A stretch of DNA of 64,000 bases from Siphonodentalium dalli. Its lineage: Eukaryota; Mollusca; Scaphopoda; Gadilida; Siphonodentaliidae. Under the pieces are notes generated by a model that was not told the origin of the DNA, searched no databases, and saw only the letters and a list, made by a program, of their open reading frames with translations. This document shows, piece by piece, positions 13,301 through 31,300 of this stretch. The DNA lies in the NCBI GenBank assembly GCA_032622095.1, contig CP136062.1, forward strand, positions 11,871,710 through 11,935,709, given 5' to 3'. Numbering within the stretch: position 1 is the stretch's first letter; each line of letters begins with the position of its first letter. A program made the translations under genes and the position numbers.

Positions 13301-16300
13301 CTCACAGACGCTGTAAGTTTAATATATCCTGTGTACGGGTCTATATATACTTCACACTGCCGCTCACAGACGCTGTAAGTTTAATATATCCTGTGTACGG
13401 GTCTATATATACTTCACACTACCACTCACAGACGCTGTAAGTTTAATATATCCTGTGTACTGGTCTATTTATACTTCACACTACCACTCACAGACGCTGT
13501 AAGTTTAATATATCCTGTGTACTGGTCTATTTATACTTCACACTACCACTCACAGACGCTGTAAGTTTAATATATCCTGTGTACGGGTCTATATATACTT
13601 CACACTACCACTCACAGATGCTGTAAGTTTAATATATCCTGTGTACTGGTCTATATATACTTCACACTACCACTCACAGACGCTGTAAGTTTAATATATC
13701 ATGTGTACTGGTCTATATATACTTCACACTACCACTCACAGACGCTGTAAGTTTAATATATCCTGTGTACTGGTCTATATATACTTCACACTACCACTCA
13801 CAGACGCTGTAAGTTTAATATATCCTGTGTACGGGTCTATATATACTTCACACTACCACTCACAGACGCTGTAAGTTTAATATATCCTGTGTACGGGTCT
13901 ATATATACTTCACACTACCACTCACAGACGCTGTAAGTTTAATATATCATGTGTACGGGTCTATATATACTTCACACTACCACTCACAGACGCTGTAAGT
14001 TTAATATATCCTGTGTACGGGTCTATATATACTTCACACTGCCACTCACAGACGCTGTAAGTTTAATATATCCTGTGTACGGGTCTATATATACTTCACA
14101 CTACCACTCACAGACGCTGTAAGTTTAATATATCCTGTGTACTGGTCTATATATACTTCACACTACCACTCACAGACGCTGTAAGTTTAATATATCCTGT
14201 GTACGGGTCTATATATACTTCACACTACCACTCACAGACGCTGTAAGTTTAATATATCCTGTGTACTGGTCTATATATACTTCACACTGCCGCTCACAGA
14301 CGCTGTAAGTTTAATATATCCTGTGTACTGGTCTATATATACTTCACACTACCACTCACAGACGCTGTAAGTTTAATATATCCTGTGTACTGGTCTATAT
14401 ATACTTCACACTACCACTCACAGATGCTGTAAGTTTAATATATCCTGTGTACGGGTCTATATATACTTCACACTACCACTCACAGATGCTGTAAGTTTAA
14501 TATATCCTGTGTACGGGTCTATATATACTTCACACTACCACTCACAGACGCTGTAAGTTTAATATATCCTGTGTACTGGTCTATATATACTTCACACTAC
14601 CACTCACAGACGCTGTAAGTTTAATATATCCTGTGTACTGGTCTATATATACTTCACACTACCACTCACAGACGCTGTAAGTTTAATATATCCTGTGTAC
14701 GGGTCTATATATACTTCACACTACCACTCACAGACGCTGTAAGTTTAATATATCCTGTGTACTGGTCTATATATACTTCACACTACCACTCACAGACGCT
14801 GTAAGTTTAATATATCCTGTGTACGGGTCTATATATACTTCACACTACCACTCACAGACGCTGTAAGTTTAATATATCCTGTGTACTGGTCTATATATAC
14901 TTCACACTGCCGCTCACAGATGCTGTAAGTTTAATATATCCTGTGTACGGGTCTATATATACTTCACACTACCACTCACAGACGCTGTAAGTTTAATATA
15001 TCCTGTGTACTGGTCTATATATACTTCACACTACCACTCACAGACGCTGTAAGTTTAATATATCCTGTGTACTGGTCTATATATACTTCACACTACCACT
15101 CACAGACGCTGTAAGTTTAATATCTCCTGTGTACTGGTCTATATATACTTCACACTACCACTCACAGATGCTGTAAGTTTAATATATCCTGTGTACGGGT
15201 CTATATATACTTCACACTACCACTCACAGACGCTGTAAGTTTAATATATCCTGTGTATGGGTCTATATATACTTCACACTGCCGCTCACAGACGCTGTAA
15301 GTTTAATATATCCTGTGTACGGGTCTATATATACTTCACACTACCACTCACAGACGCTGTAAGTTTAATATATCCTGTGTACGGGTCTATATATACTTCA
15401 CACTACCACTCACAGATGCTGTAAGTTTAATATATCCTGTGTACTGGTCTATATATACTTCACACTACCGCTTACAGACGCTGTAAGTTTAATATATCCT
15501 GTGTACGGGTCTATATATACTTCACACTGCCGCTCACAGACGCTGTAAGTTTAATATATCCTGTGTACGGGTCTATATATACTTCACACTACCGCTTACA
15601 GATGCTGTAAGTTTAATATATCCTGTGTACTGGTCTATATATACTTCACACTACCACTCACAGATGCTGTAAGTTTAATATCTCCTGTGTACGGGTCTAT
15701 TTATACTTCACACTACCACTCACAGATGCTGTAAGTTTAATATATCCTGTGTACTGGTCTATATATACTTCACACTACCGCTTACAGACGCTGTAAGTTT
15801 AATATATCCTGTGTACGGGTCTATATATACTTCACACTGCCGCTCACAGACGCTGTAAGTTTAATATATCCTGTGTACGGGTCTATATATACTTCACACT
15901 ACCGCTTACAGATGCTGTAAGTTTAATATATCCTGTGTACTGGTCTATATATACTTCACACTACCACTCACAGATGCTGTAAGTTTAATATCTCCTGTGT
16001 ACGGGTCTATTTATACTTCACACTACCACTCACAGTCGCTGTAAGTTTAATATATCCTGTGTACGGGTCTATATATACTTCACACTACCACTCACAGACG
16101 CTGTAAGTTTAATATATCCTGTGTACGGGTCTATATATACTTCACACTACCACTCACAGACGCTGTAAGTTTAATATATCCTGTGTACGGGTCTATATAT
16201 ACTTCACACTACCACTCACAGACGCTGTAAGTTTAATATATCCTGTGTACTGGTCTATATATACTTCACACTACCGCTTACAGACGCTGTAAGTTTAATA

Positions 16301-19300
16301 TATCCTGTGTACGGGTCTATATATACTTCACACTACCACTCACAGACGCTGTAAGTTTAATATATCCTGTGTACTGGTCTATATATACTTCACACTACCA
16401 CTCACAGACGCTGTAAGTTTAATATATCCTGTGTACGGGTCTATATATACTTCACACTACCACTCACAGATGCTGTAAGTTTAATATATCCTGTGTACGG
16501 GTCTATATATACTTCACACTACCACTCACAGATGCTGTAAGTTTAATATATCCTGTGTACGGGTCTATATATACTTCACACTACCGCTTACAGACGCTGT
16601 AAGTTTAATATATCCTGTGTACGGGTCTATATATACTTCACACTACCACTCACAGACGCTGTAAGTTTAATATATCCTGTGTACGGGTCTATATATACTT
16701 CACACTACCACTCACAGATGCTGTAAGTTTAATATATCCTGTGTACGGGTCTATATATACTTCACACTACCGCTTACAGACGCTGTAAGTTTAATATATC
16801 CTGTGTACGGGTCTATATATACTTCACACTACCACTCACAGACGCTGTAAGTTTAATATATCCTGTGTACGGGTCTATATATACTTCACACTACCACTCA
16901 CAGACGCTGTAAGTTTAATATATCCTGTGTACGGGTCTATATATACTTCACACTACCACTCACAGACGCTGTAAGTTTAATATATCCTGTGTACTGGTCT
17001 ATATATACTTCACACTACCACTCACAGACGCTGTAAGTTTAATATATCCTGTGTACGGGTCTATATATACTTCACACTACCACTCACAGACGCTGTAAGT
17101 TTAATATATCCTGTGTACGGGTCTATATATACTTCACACTGCCACTCACAGATGCTGTAAGTTTAATATATCCTGTGTACGGGTCTATATATACTTCACA
17201 CTACCACTCACAGATGCTGTCAGTTTAATATATCCTGTGTACGGGTCGATATATACTTCACACTACCACTCACAGACGCTGTAAGTTTAATATATCCTGT
17301 GTACGGGTCTATATATACTTCACACTGCCGCTCACAGACGCTGTAAGTTTAATATATCCTGTGTACGGGTCTATATATACTTCACACTACCACTCACAGA
17401 CGCTGTAAGTTTAATATATCCTGTGTACGGGTCTATATATACTTCACACTACCACTCACAGACGCTGTAAGTTTAATATATCCTGTGTACTGGTCTATAT
17501 ATACTTCACACTACCACTCACAGACGCTGTAAGTTTAATATATCCTGTGTACGGGTCTATATATACTTCACACTACCACTCACAGACGCTGTAAGTTTAA
17601 TATATCCTGTGTACTGGTCTATATATACTTCACACTACCACTCACAGACGCTGTAAGTTTAATATATCCTGTGTACTGGTCTATATATACTTCACACTAC
17701 CACTCACAGACGCTGTAAGTTTAATATATCCTGTGTACGGGTCTATATATACTTCACACTACCACTCACAGACGCTGTAAGTTTAATATATCCTGTGTAC
17801 GGGTCTATATATACTTCACACTACCACTCACAGACGCTGTAAGTTTAATATATCCTGTGTACTGGTCTATATATACTTCACACTACCACTCACAGACGCT
17901 GTAAGTTTAATATATCCTGTGTACTGGTCTATATATACTTCACACTACCACTCACAGACGCTGTAAGTTTAATATATCCTGTGTACGGGTCTATATATAC
18001 TTCACACTACCACTCACAGACGCTGTAAGTTTAATATATCCTGTGTACGGGTCTATATATACTTCACACTACCACTCACAGATGCTGTAAGTTTAATATA
18101 TCCTGTGTACGGGTCTATATATACTTCACACTGCCGCTCACAGACGCTGTAAGTTTAATATATCCTGTGTACTGGTCTATATATACTTCACACTACCACT
18201 CACAGACGCTGTAAGTTTAATATATCCTGTGTACGGGTCTATATATACTTCACACTACCACTCACAGACGCTGTAAGTTTAATATATCCTGTGTACTGGT
18301 CTATATATACTTCACACTACCACTCACAGACGCTGTAAGTTTAATATATCCTGTGTACTGGTCTATATATACTTCACACTACCACTCACAGACGCTGTAA
18401 GTTTAATATATCCTGTGTACGGGTCTATATATACTTCACACTACCACTCACAGACGCTGTAAGTTTAATATATCCTGTGTACGGGTCTATATATACTTCA
18501 CACTACCACTCACAGATGCTGTAAGTTTAATATATCCTGTGTACGGGTCTATATATACTTCACACTACCACTCACAGATGCTGTAAGTTTAATATATCCT
18601 GTGTACGGGTCTATATATACTTCACACTACCGCTTACAGACGCTGTAAGTTTAATATATCCTGTGTACGGGTCTATATATACTTCACACTACCACTCACA
18701 GACGCTGTAAGTTTAATATATCCTGTGTACGGGTCTATATATACTTCACACTACCACTCACAGACGCTGTAAGTTTAATATATCCTGTGTACGGGTCTAT
18801 ATATACTTCACACTACCACTCACAGACGCTGTAAGTTTAATATATCCTGTGTACTGGTCTATATATACTTCACACTACCACTCACAGACGCTGTAAGTTT
18901 AATATATCCTGTGTACGGGTCTATATATACTTCACACTACCACTCACAGACGCTGTAAGTTTAATATATCCTGTGTACGGGTCTATATATACTTCACACT
19001 ACCACTCACAGACGCTGTAAGTTTAATATATCCTGTGTACGGGTCTATATATACTTCACACTGCCGCTCACAGACGCTGTAAGTTTAATATATCCTGTGT
19101 ACGGGTCTATATATACTTCACACTGCCGCTCACAGACGCTGTAAGTTTAATATATCCTGTGTACTGGTCTATATATACTTCACACTACCACTCACAGACG
19201 CTGTAAGTTTAATATATCCTGTGTACGGGTCTATATATACTTCCCACTGCCGCTCACAGACGCTGTAAGTTTAATATATCCTGTGTACTGGTCTATATAT

Positions 19301-22300
19301 GCTTCACACTACCACTCACAGACGCTGTAAGTTTAATATATCCTGTGTACGGGTCTATATATACTTCACACTGCCGCTCACAGACGCTGTAAGTTTAATA
19401 TATCCTGTGTACTGGTCTATATATACTTCACACTACCACTCACAGACGCTGTAAGTTTAATATATCCTGTGTACGGGTCTATATATACTTCACACTACCA
19501 CTCACAGACGCTGTAAGTTTAATATATCCTGTGTACGGGTCTATATATACTTCACACTACCACTCACAGACGCTGCAAGTTTAATATCTCCTGTGTACAG
19601 GTCTATATATACTTCACACTGCCGCTCACAGACGCTGTAAGTTTAATATATCCTGTGTACTGGTCTATATATACTTCACACTGCCGCTCACAGACGCTGT
19701 AAGTTTAATATATCCTGTGTACGGGTCTATATATACTTCACACTACCACTCACAGACGCTGTAAGTTTAATATATCCTGTGTACGGGTCTATATATACTT
19801 CACACTGCCGCTCACAGATGCTGTAAGTTTAATATATCCTGTGTACGGGTCTATATATACTTCACACTACCACTCACAGACGCTGTAAGTTTAATATATC
19901 CTGTGTACGGGTCTATATATACTTCACACTACCACTCACAGACGCTGTAAGTTTAATATCTCCTGTGTACGGGTCTATATATACTTCACACTACCACTCA
20001 CAGACGCTGTAAGTTTAATATATCCTGTGTACGGGTCTATATATACTTCACACTGCCGCTCACAGACGCTGTAAGTTTAATATATCCTGTGTACGGGTCT
20101 ATATATACTTCACACTACCACTCACAGACGCTGTAAGTTTAATATATCCTGTGTACGGGTCTATATATACTTCACACTACCACTCACAGACGCTGTAAGT
20201 TTAATATATCCTGTGTACGGGTCTATATATACTTCACACTGCCACTCACAGACGCTGTAAGTTTAATATATCCTGTGTACGGGTCTATATATACTTCACA
20301 CTACCGCTTACAGACGCTGTAAGTTTAATATATCCTGTGTACTGGTCTATATATACTTCACACTGCCGCTCACAGATGCTGTAAGTTTAATATATCCTGT
20401 GTACGGGTCTATATATACTTCACACTACCACTCACAGACGCTGTAAGTTTAATATATCCTGTGTACGGGTCTATATATACTTCACACTACCACTCACAGA
20501 CGCTGTAAGTTTAATATATCCTGTGTACGGGTCTATATATACTTCACACTACCACTCACAGACGCTGTAAGTTTAATATATCCTGTGTACGGGTCTATAT
20601 ATACTTCACACTACCACTCACAGACGCTGTAAGTTTAATATATCCTGTGTACGGGTCTATATATACTTCACACTACCACTCACAGACGCTGTAAGTTTTA
20701 ATATATCCTGTGTACGGGTCTATATATACTTCACACTACCACTCACAGACGCTGTAAGTTTTAATATATCCTGTGTACGGGTCTATATATACTTCACACT
20801 ACCACTCACAGACGCTGTAAGTTTAATATATCCTGTGTACGGGTCTATATATACTTCACACTACCACTCACAGACGCTGTAAGTTTAATATATCCTATGT
20901 ACGGGTCTATATATACTTCACACTACCACTCACAGATGCTGTAAGTTTAATATATCCTGTGTACGGGTCTATATATACTTCACACTACCACTCACAGATG
21001 CTGTAAGTTTAATATATCCTGTGTACGGGTCTATATATACTTCACACTACCACTCACAGACGCTGTAAGTTTAATATATCCTGTGTACGGGTCTATATAT
21101 ACTTCACACTACCACTCACAGACGCTGTAAGTTTAATATATCCTGTGTACGGGTCTATATATACTTCACACTACCACTCACAGACGCTGTAAGTTTAATA
21201 TATCCTGTGTACGGGTCTATATATACTTCACACTACCACTCACAGATGCTGTAAGTTTAATATATCCTGTGTACGGGTCTATATATACTTCACACTACCA
21301 CTCACAGACGCTGTAAGTTTAATATATCCTGTGTACGGGTCTATATATACTTCACACTACCACTCACAGACGCTGTAAGTTTAATATATCCTGTGTACGG
21401 GTCTATATATACTTCACACTACCACTCACAGACGCTGTAAGTTTAATATATCCTGTGTACGGGTCTATATATACTTCACACTACCACTCACAGATGCTGT
21501 AAGTTTAATATATCCTGTGTACGGGTCTATATATACTTCACACTACCACTCACAGACGCTGTAAGTTTAATATATCCTGTGTACGGGTCTATATATACTT
21601 CACACTACCACTCACAGACGCTGTAAGTTTAATATATCCTGTGTACGGGTCTATATATACTTCACACTGCCGCTCACAGATGCTGTAAGTTTAATATATC
21701 CTGTGTACGGGTCTATATATACTTCACACTACCACTCACAGATGCTGTAAGTTTAATATATCCTGTGTACGGGTCTATATATACTTCACACTACCACTCA
21801 CAGATGCTGTAAGTTTAATATATCCTGTGTACGGGTCTATATATACTTCACACTACCACTCACAGACGCTGTAAGTTTAATATATCCTGTGTACGGGTCT
21901 ATATATACTTCACACTGCCGCTCACAGATGCTGTAAGTTTAATATATCCTGTGTACGGGTCTATATATACTTCACACTACCACTCACAGACGCTGTAAGT
22001 TTAATATATCCTGTGTACGGGTCTATATATACTTCACACTACCACTCACAGACGCTGTAAGTTTAATATATCCTGTGTACGGGTCTATATATACTTCACA
22101 CTACCACTCACAGACGCTGTAAGTTTAATATATCCTGTGTACGGGTCTATATATACTTCACACTACCACTCACAGATGCTGTAAGTTTAATATATCCTGT
22201 GTACAGGTCTATATATACTTCACACTACCACTCACAGACGCTGTAAGTTTAATATATCCTGTGTACGGGTCTATATATACTTCACACTACCACTCACAGA

Positions 22301-25300
22301 CGCTGTAAGTTTAATATATCCTGTGTACGGGTCTATATATACTTCACACTGCCGCTCACAGATGCTGTAAGTTTAATATATCCTGTGTACGGGTCTATAT
22401 ATACTTCACACTACCACTCACAGACGCTGTAAGTTTAATATATCCTGTGTACGGGTCTATATATACTTCACACTACCACTCACAGACGCTGTAAGTTTAA
22501 TATATCCTGTGTACGGGTCTATATATACTTCACACTACCACTCACAGACGCTGTAAGTTTAATATATCCTGTGTACGGGTCTATATATACTTCACACTAC
22601 CACTCACAGATGCTGTAAGTTTAATATATCCTGTGTACGGGTCTATATATACTTCACACTACCACTCACAGACGCTGTAAGTTTAATATATCCTGTGTAC
22701 GGGTCTATATATACTTCACACTACCACTCACAGACGCTGTAAGTTTAATATATCCTGTGTACGGGTCTATATATACTTCACACTGCCGCTCACAGACGCT
22801 GTAAGTTTAATATATCCTGTGTACGGGTCTATTTATACTTCACACTGCCGCTCACAGACGCTGTAAGTTTAATATATCCTGTGTACGGGTCTATATATAC
22901 TTCACACTACCACTCACAGACGCTGTAAGTTTAATATATCCTGTGTACTGGTCTATATATACTTCACACTACCGCTCACAGACGCTGTAAGTTTAATATA
23001 TCCTGTGTACGGGTCTATATATACTTCACACTACCACTCACAGACGCTGTAAGTTTAATATATCCTGTGTACTGGTCTATATATACTTCACACTACCACT
23101 CACAGACGCTGTAAGTTTAATATCTCCTGTGTACGGGTCTATATATACTTCACACTGCCGCTCACAGACGCTGTAAGTTTAATATATCCTGTGTACTGGT
23201 CTATATATACTTCACACTGCCGCTCACAGACGCTGTAAGTTTAATATATCCTGTGTACGGGTCTATATATACTTCACACTACCACTCACAGACGCTGTAA
23301 GTTTAATATATCCTGTGTACGGGTCTATATATACTTCACACTACCACTCACAGACGCTGTAAGTTTAATATATCCTGTGTACGGGTCTATATATACTTCA
23401 CACTACCACTCACAGACGCTGTAAGTTTAATATATCCTGTGTACGGGTCTATATATACTTCACACTACCACTCACAGACGCTGTAAGTTTAATATATCCT
23501 GTGTACTGGTCTATATATACTTCACACTACCACTCACAGACGCTGTAAGTTTAATATCTCCTGTGTACGGGTCTATATATACTTCACACTACCACTCACA
23601 GACGCTGTAAGTTTAATATATCCTGTGTACGGGTCTATATATACTTCACACTGCCGCTCACAGACGCTGTAAGTTTAATATATCCTGTGTACGGGTCTAT
23701 ATATACTTCACACTACCACTCACAGACGCTGTAAGTTTAATATATCCTGTGTACGGGTCTATATATACTTCACACTACCACTCACAGACGCTGTAAGTTT
23801 AATATATCCTGTGTACGGGTCTATATATACTTCACACTGCCGCTCACAGATGCTGTAAGTTTAATATATCCTGTGTACGGGTCTATATATACTTCACACT
23901 ACCACTCACAGACGCTGTAAGTTTAATATATCCTGTGTACGGGTCTATATATACTTCACACTACCACTCACAGACGCTGTAAGTTTAATATATCCTGTGT
24001 ACGGGTCTATATATACTTCACACTACCACTCACAGACGCTGTAAGTTTAATATATCCTGTGTACGGGTCTATATATACTTCACACTACCACTCACAGACG
24101 CTGTAAGTTTAATATATCCTGTGTACGGGTCTATATATACTTCACACTACCACTCACAGACGCTGTAAGTTTAATATATCCTGTGTACGGGTCTATATAT
24201 ACTTCACACTGCCACTCACAGACGCTGTAAGTTTAATATATCCTGTGTACGGGTCTATATATACTTCACACTACCACTCACAGACGCTGTAAGTTTAATA
24301 TATCCTGTGTACTGGTCTATATATACTTCACACTACCACTCACAGACGCTGTAAGTTTAATATATCCTGTGTACGGGTCTATATATACTTCACACTACCA
24401 CTCACAGATGCTGTAAGTTTAATATATCCTGTGTACGGGTCTATATATACTTCACACTACCACTCACAGACGCTGTAAGTTTAATATATCCTGTGTACGG
24501 GTCTATATATACTTCACACTACCACTCACAGACGCTGTAAGTTTAATATATCCTGTGTACGGGTCTATATATACTTCACACTGCCGCTCACAGACGCTGT
24601 AAGTTTAATATATCCTGTGTACGGGTCTATTTATACTTCACACTACCACTCACAGACGCTGTAAGTTTAATATATCCTGTGTACGGGTCTATATATACTT
24701 CACACTACCACTCACAGATGCTGTAAGTTTAATATATCCTGTCTACGGGTCTATATATACTTCACACTGCCGCTCACAGACGCTGTAAGTTTAATATATC
24801 CTGTGTACGGGTCTATATATACTTCACACTACCACTCACAGACGCTGTAAGTTTAATATATCCTGTGTACGGGTCTATATATACTTCACACTACCACTCA
24901 CAGACGCTGTAAGTTTAATATATCCTGTGTACGGGTCTATATATACTTCACACTACCACTCACAGACGCTGTAAGTTTAATATATCCTGTGTACGGGTCT
25001 ATATATACTTCACACTACCACTCACAGATGCTGTAAGTTTAATATATCCTGTGTACGGGTCTATATATACTTCACACTACCACTCACAGACGCTGTAAGT
25101 TTAATATATCCTGTGTACGGGTCTATATATACTTCACACTACCACTCACAGACGCTGTAAGTTTAATATATCCTGTGTACGGGTCTATATATACTTCACA
25201 CTACCACTCACAGACGCTGTAAGTTTAATATATCCTGTGTACGGGTCTATATATACTTCACACTACCACTCACAGACGCTGTAAGTTTAATATATCCTGT

Positions 25301-28300
25301 GTACGGGTCTATATATACTTCACACTACCACTCACAGATGCTGTAAGTTTAATATATCCTGTGTACGGGTCTATATATACTTCACACTACCACTCACAGA
25401 CGCTGTAAGTTTAATATATCCTGTGTACGGGTCTATATATACTTCACACTACCACTCACAGACGCTGTAAGTTTAATATATCCTGTGTACGGGTCTATAT
25501 ATACTTCACACTACCACTCACAGACGCTGTAAGTTTAATATATCCTGTGTACGGGTCTATATATACTTCACACTACCACTCACAGACGCTGTAAGTTTAA
25601 TATATCCTGTGTACGGGTCTATATATACTTCACACTACCACTCACAGATGCTGTAAGTTTAATATATCCTGTGTACGGGTCTATATATACTTCACACTAC
25701 CACTCACAGACGCTGTAAGTTTAATATATCCTGTGTACGGGTCTATATATACTTCACACTGCCGCTCACAGATGCTGTAAGTTTAATATATCCTGTGTAC
25801 GGGTCTATATATACTTCACACTGCCGCTCACAGACGCTGTAAGTTTAATATATCCTGTGTACGGGTCTATATATACTTCACACTACCACTCACAGATGCT
25901 GTAAGTTTAATATATCCTGTGTACGGGTCTATATATACTTCACACTACCACTCACAGACGCTGTAAGTTTAATATATCCTGTGTACGGGTCTATATATAC
26001 TTCACACTACCACTCACAGACGCTGTAAGTTTAATATATCCTGTGTACGGGTCTATATATACTTCACACTACCACTCACAGACGCTGTAAGTTTAATATA
26101 TCCTGTGTACTGGTCTATATATACTTCACACTACCACTCACAGACGCTGTAAGTTTAATATATCCTGTGTACGGGTCTATATATACTTCACACTGCCGCT
26201 CACAGATGCTGTAAGTTTAATATATCCTGTGTACTGGTCTATATATACTTCACACTACCACTCACAGATGCTGTAAGTTTAATATATCCTGTGTACTGGT
26301 CTATATATACTTCACACTGCCGCTCACAGACGCTGTAAGTTTAATATATCCTGTGTACGGGTCTATATATACTTCACACTACCACTCACAGACGCTGTAA
26401 GTTTAATATATCCTGTGTACGGGTCTATATATACTTCACACTGCCGCTCACAGATGCTGTAAGTTTAATATATCCTGTGTACTGGTCTATATATACTTCA
26501 CACTACCACTCACAGACGCTGTAAGTTTAATATATCCTGTGTACGGGTCTATATATACTTCACACTGCCGCTCACAGATGCTGTAAGTTTAATATATCCT
26601 GTGTACGGGTCTATATATACTTCACACTACCACTCACAGACGCTGTAAGTTTAATATATCCTGTGTACGGGTCTATATATACTTCACACTACCACTCACA
26701 GACGCTGTAAGTTTAATATATCCTGTGTACTGGTCTATATATACTTCACACTACCACTCACAGATGCTGTAAGTTTAATATATCCTGTGTACGGGTCTAT
26801 ATATACTTCACACTACCACTCACAGACGCTGTAAGTTTAATATATCCTGTGTACGGGTCTATATATACTTCACACTACCACTCACAGACGCTGTAAGTTT
26901 AATATATCCTGTGTACTGGTCTATATATACTTCACACTACCACTCACAGACGCTGTAAGTTTAATATATCCTGTGTACGGGTCTATATATACTTCACACT
27001 ACCACTCACAGACGCTGTAAGTTTAATATATCCTGTGTACGGGTCTATATATACTTCACACTACCACTCACAGATGCTGTAAGTTTAATATATCCTGTGT
27101 ACTGGTCTATATATACTTCACACTACCACTCACAGATGCTGTAAGTTTAATATATCCTGTGTACGGGTCTATATATACTTCACACTACCACTCACAGATG
27201 CTGTAAGTTTAATATATCCTGTGTACGGGTCTATATATACTTCACACTACCACTCACAGACGCTGTAAGTTTAATATATCCTGTGTACTGGTCTATATAT
27301 ACTTCACACTACCACTCACAGATGCTGTAAGTTTAATATATCCTGTGTACGGGTCTATATATACTTCACACTACCACTCACAGACGCTGTAAGTTTAATA
27401 TATCCTGTGTACGGGTCTATATATACTTCACACTACCACTCACAGACGCTGCAAGTTTAATATATCCTGTGTACGGGTCTATATATACTTCACACTACCA
27501 CTCACAGACGCTGTAAGTTTAATATATCCTGTGTACGGGTCTATATATACTTCACACTACCACTCACAGACGCTGCAAGTTTAATATATCCTGTGTACGG
27601 GTCTATATATACTTCACACTACCACTCACAGACGCTGTAAGTTTAATATATCCTGTGTACGGGTCTATATATACTTCACACTACCACTCACAGACGCTGT
27701 AAGTTTAATATATCCTGTGTACGGGTCTATATATACTTCACACTACCACTCACAGATGCTGTAAGTTTAATATATCCTGTGTACGGGTCTATATATACTT
27801 CACACTACCACTCACAGATGCTGTAAGTTTAATATATCCTGTGTACTGGTCTATATATACTTCACACTACCACTCACAGACGCTGTAAGTTTAATATATC
27901 CTGTGTACGGGTCTATATATACTTCACACTACCACTCACAGATGCTGTAAGTTTAATATATCCTGTGTACTGGTCTATATATACTTCACACTGCCGCTCA
28001 CAGACGCTGTAAGTTTTAATATATCCTGTGTACGGGTCTATATATACTTCACACTGCCGCTCACAGACGCTGTAAGTTTAATATATCCTGTGTACGGGTC
28101 TATATATACTTCACACTACCACTCACAGACGCTGTAAGTTTAATATATCCTGTGTACTGGTCTATATATACTTCACACTACCACTCACAGACGCTGTAAG
28201 TTTAATATATCCTGTGTACTGGTCTATATATACTTAACACTACCACTCACAGACGCTGTAAGTTTAATATATCCTGTGTTCGGGTCTATATATACTTCAC

Positions 28301-31300
28301 ACTACCACTCACAGACGCTGTAAGTTTAATATATCCTGTGTACAGGTCTATATATACTTCACACTACCACTCACAGACGCTGTAAGTTTAATATATCCTG
28401 TGTACGGGTCTATATATACTTCACACTACCACTCACAGACGCTGTAAGTTTAATATATCCTGTGTACGGGTCTATATATACTTCACACTGCCGCTCACAG
28501 ACGCTGTAAGTTTAATATATCCTGTGTTCGGGTCTATATATACTTCACACTACCACTCACAGACGCTGCAAGTTTAATATATCCTGTGTACGGGTCTATA
28601 TATACTTCACACTACCACTCACAGACGCTGTAAGTTTAATATATCATGTGTACGGGTCTATATATACTTCACACTACCACTCACAGATGCTGTAAGTTTA
28701 ATATATCCTGTGTACGGGTCTATATATACTTCACACTACCACTCACAGATGCTGTAAGTTTAATATCTCCTGTGTACAGGTCTATATATACTTCACACTA
28801 CCACTCACAGACGCTGTAAGTTTAATATATCCTGTGTACGGGTCTATATATACTTCACACTACCACTCACAGATGCTGTAAGTTTAATATATCCTGTGTA
28901 CGGGTCTATATATACTTCACACTGCCTCTCACAGACGCTGTAAGTTTAATATATCCTGTGTACTGGTCTATATATACTTCACACTACCACTCACCGACGC
29001 TGTAAGTTTAATATATCCTGTGTACGGGTCTATATATACTTCACACTACCACTCACAGACGCTGTAAGTTTAATATATCCTGTGTACGGGTCTATATATA
29101 CTTCACACTACCACTCACAGACGCTGTAAGTTTAATATATCCTGTGTACGGGTCTATATATACTTCACACTACCGCTCACAGACGCTGTAAGTTTAATAT
29201 ATCCTGTGTACGGGTCTATATATACTTCACACTACCACTCACAGATGCTGTAAGTTTAATATATCCTGTGTACGGGTCTATATATACTTCACACTACCAC
29301 TCACAGACGCTGTAAGTTTAATATATCCTGTGTACGGGTCTATATATACTTCACACTACCACTCACAGACGCTGTAAGTTTAATATATCCTGTGTACGGG
29401 TCTATTTATACTTCACACTACCACTCACAGATGCTGTAAGTTTAATATATCCTGTGTACGGGTCTATATATACTTCACACTACCGCTCACAGACGCTGTA
29501 AGTTTAATATATCCTGTGTACGGGTCTATATATACTTCACACTACCACTCACAGATGCTGTAAGTTTAATATATCCTGTGTACGGGTCTATATATACTTC
29601 ACACTACCACTCACAGACGCTGTAAGTTTAATATATCCTGTGTACGGGTCTATATATACTTCACACTGCCTCTCACAGACGCTGTAAGTTTAATATATCC
29701 TGTGTACTGGTCTATATATACTTCACACTACCACTCACCGACGCTGTAAGTTTAATATATCCTGTGTACGGGTCTATATATACTTCACACTACCACTCAC
29801 AGACGCTGTAAGTTTAATATATCCTGTGTACGGGTCTATATATACTTCACACTACCACTCACAGACGCTGTAAGTTTAATATATCCTGTGTACGGGTCTA
29901 TATATACTTCACACTACCGCTCACAGACGCTGTAAGTTTAATATATCCTGTGTACGGGTCTATATATACTTCACACTACCACTCACAGATGCTGTAAGTT
30001 TAATATATCCTGTGTACGGGTCTATATATACTTCACACTACCACTCACAGACGCTGTAAGTTTAATATATCCTGTGTACGGGTCTATATATACTTCACAC
30101 TACCACTCACAGACGCTGTAAGTTTAATATATCCTGTGTACGGGTCTATTTATACTTCACACTACCACTCACAGATGCTGTAAGTTTAATATATCCTGTG
30201 TACAGGTCTATATATACTTCACACTACCACTCACAGACGCTGTAAGTTTAATATATCCTGTGTACGGGTCTATATATACTTCACACTACCACTCACAGAT
30301 GCTGTAAGTTTAATATATCCTGTGTACGGGTCTATATATACTTCACACTACCACTCACAGATGCTGTAAGTTTAATATATCCTGTGTACGGGTCTATATA
30401 TACTTCACACTACCACTCACAGATGCTGTAAGTTTAATATATCCTGTGTACAGGTCTATATATACTTCACACTACCACTCACAGACGCTGTAAGTTTAAT
30501 ATATCCTGTGTACGGGTCTATATATACTTCACACTACCACTCACAGATGCTGTAAGTTTAATATATCCTGTGTACGGGTCTATATATACTTCACACTACC
30601 ACTCACAGATGCTGTAAGTTTAATATATCCTGTGTACGGGTCTATATATACTTCACACTACCACTCACAGACGCTGTAAGTTTAATATATCCTGTGTACG
30701 GGTCTATATATACTTCACACTACCACTCACAGACGCTGTAAGTTTAATATATCCTGTGTACGGGTCTATTTATACTTCACACTACCACTCACAGATGCTG
30801 TAAGTTTAATATATCCTGTGTACTGGTCTATATATACTTCACACTACCACTCACAGATGCTGTAAGTTTTAATATATCCTGTGTACGGGTCTATATATAC
30901 TTCACACTACCACTCACAGACGCTGTAAGTTTAATATATCCTGTGTACGGGTCTATATATACTTCACACTACCACTCACAGATGCTGTAAGTTTAATATA
31001 TCCTGTGTACTGGTCTATATATACTTCACACTACCACTCACAGATGCTGTAAGTTTTAATATATCCTGTGTACGGGTCTATATATACTTCACACTACCAC
31101 TCACAGACGCTGTAAGTTTAATATATCCTGTGTACTGGTCTATATATACTTCACACTACCGCTCACAGACGCTGTAAGTTTAATATATCCTGTGTACTGG
31201 TCTATATATACTTCACACTACCGCTCACAGACTCTGTAAGTTTAATATATCCTGTGTACGGGTCTATATATACTTCACACTACCACTCACAGACGCTGTA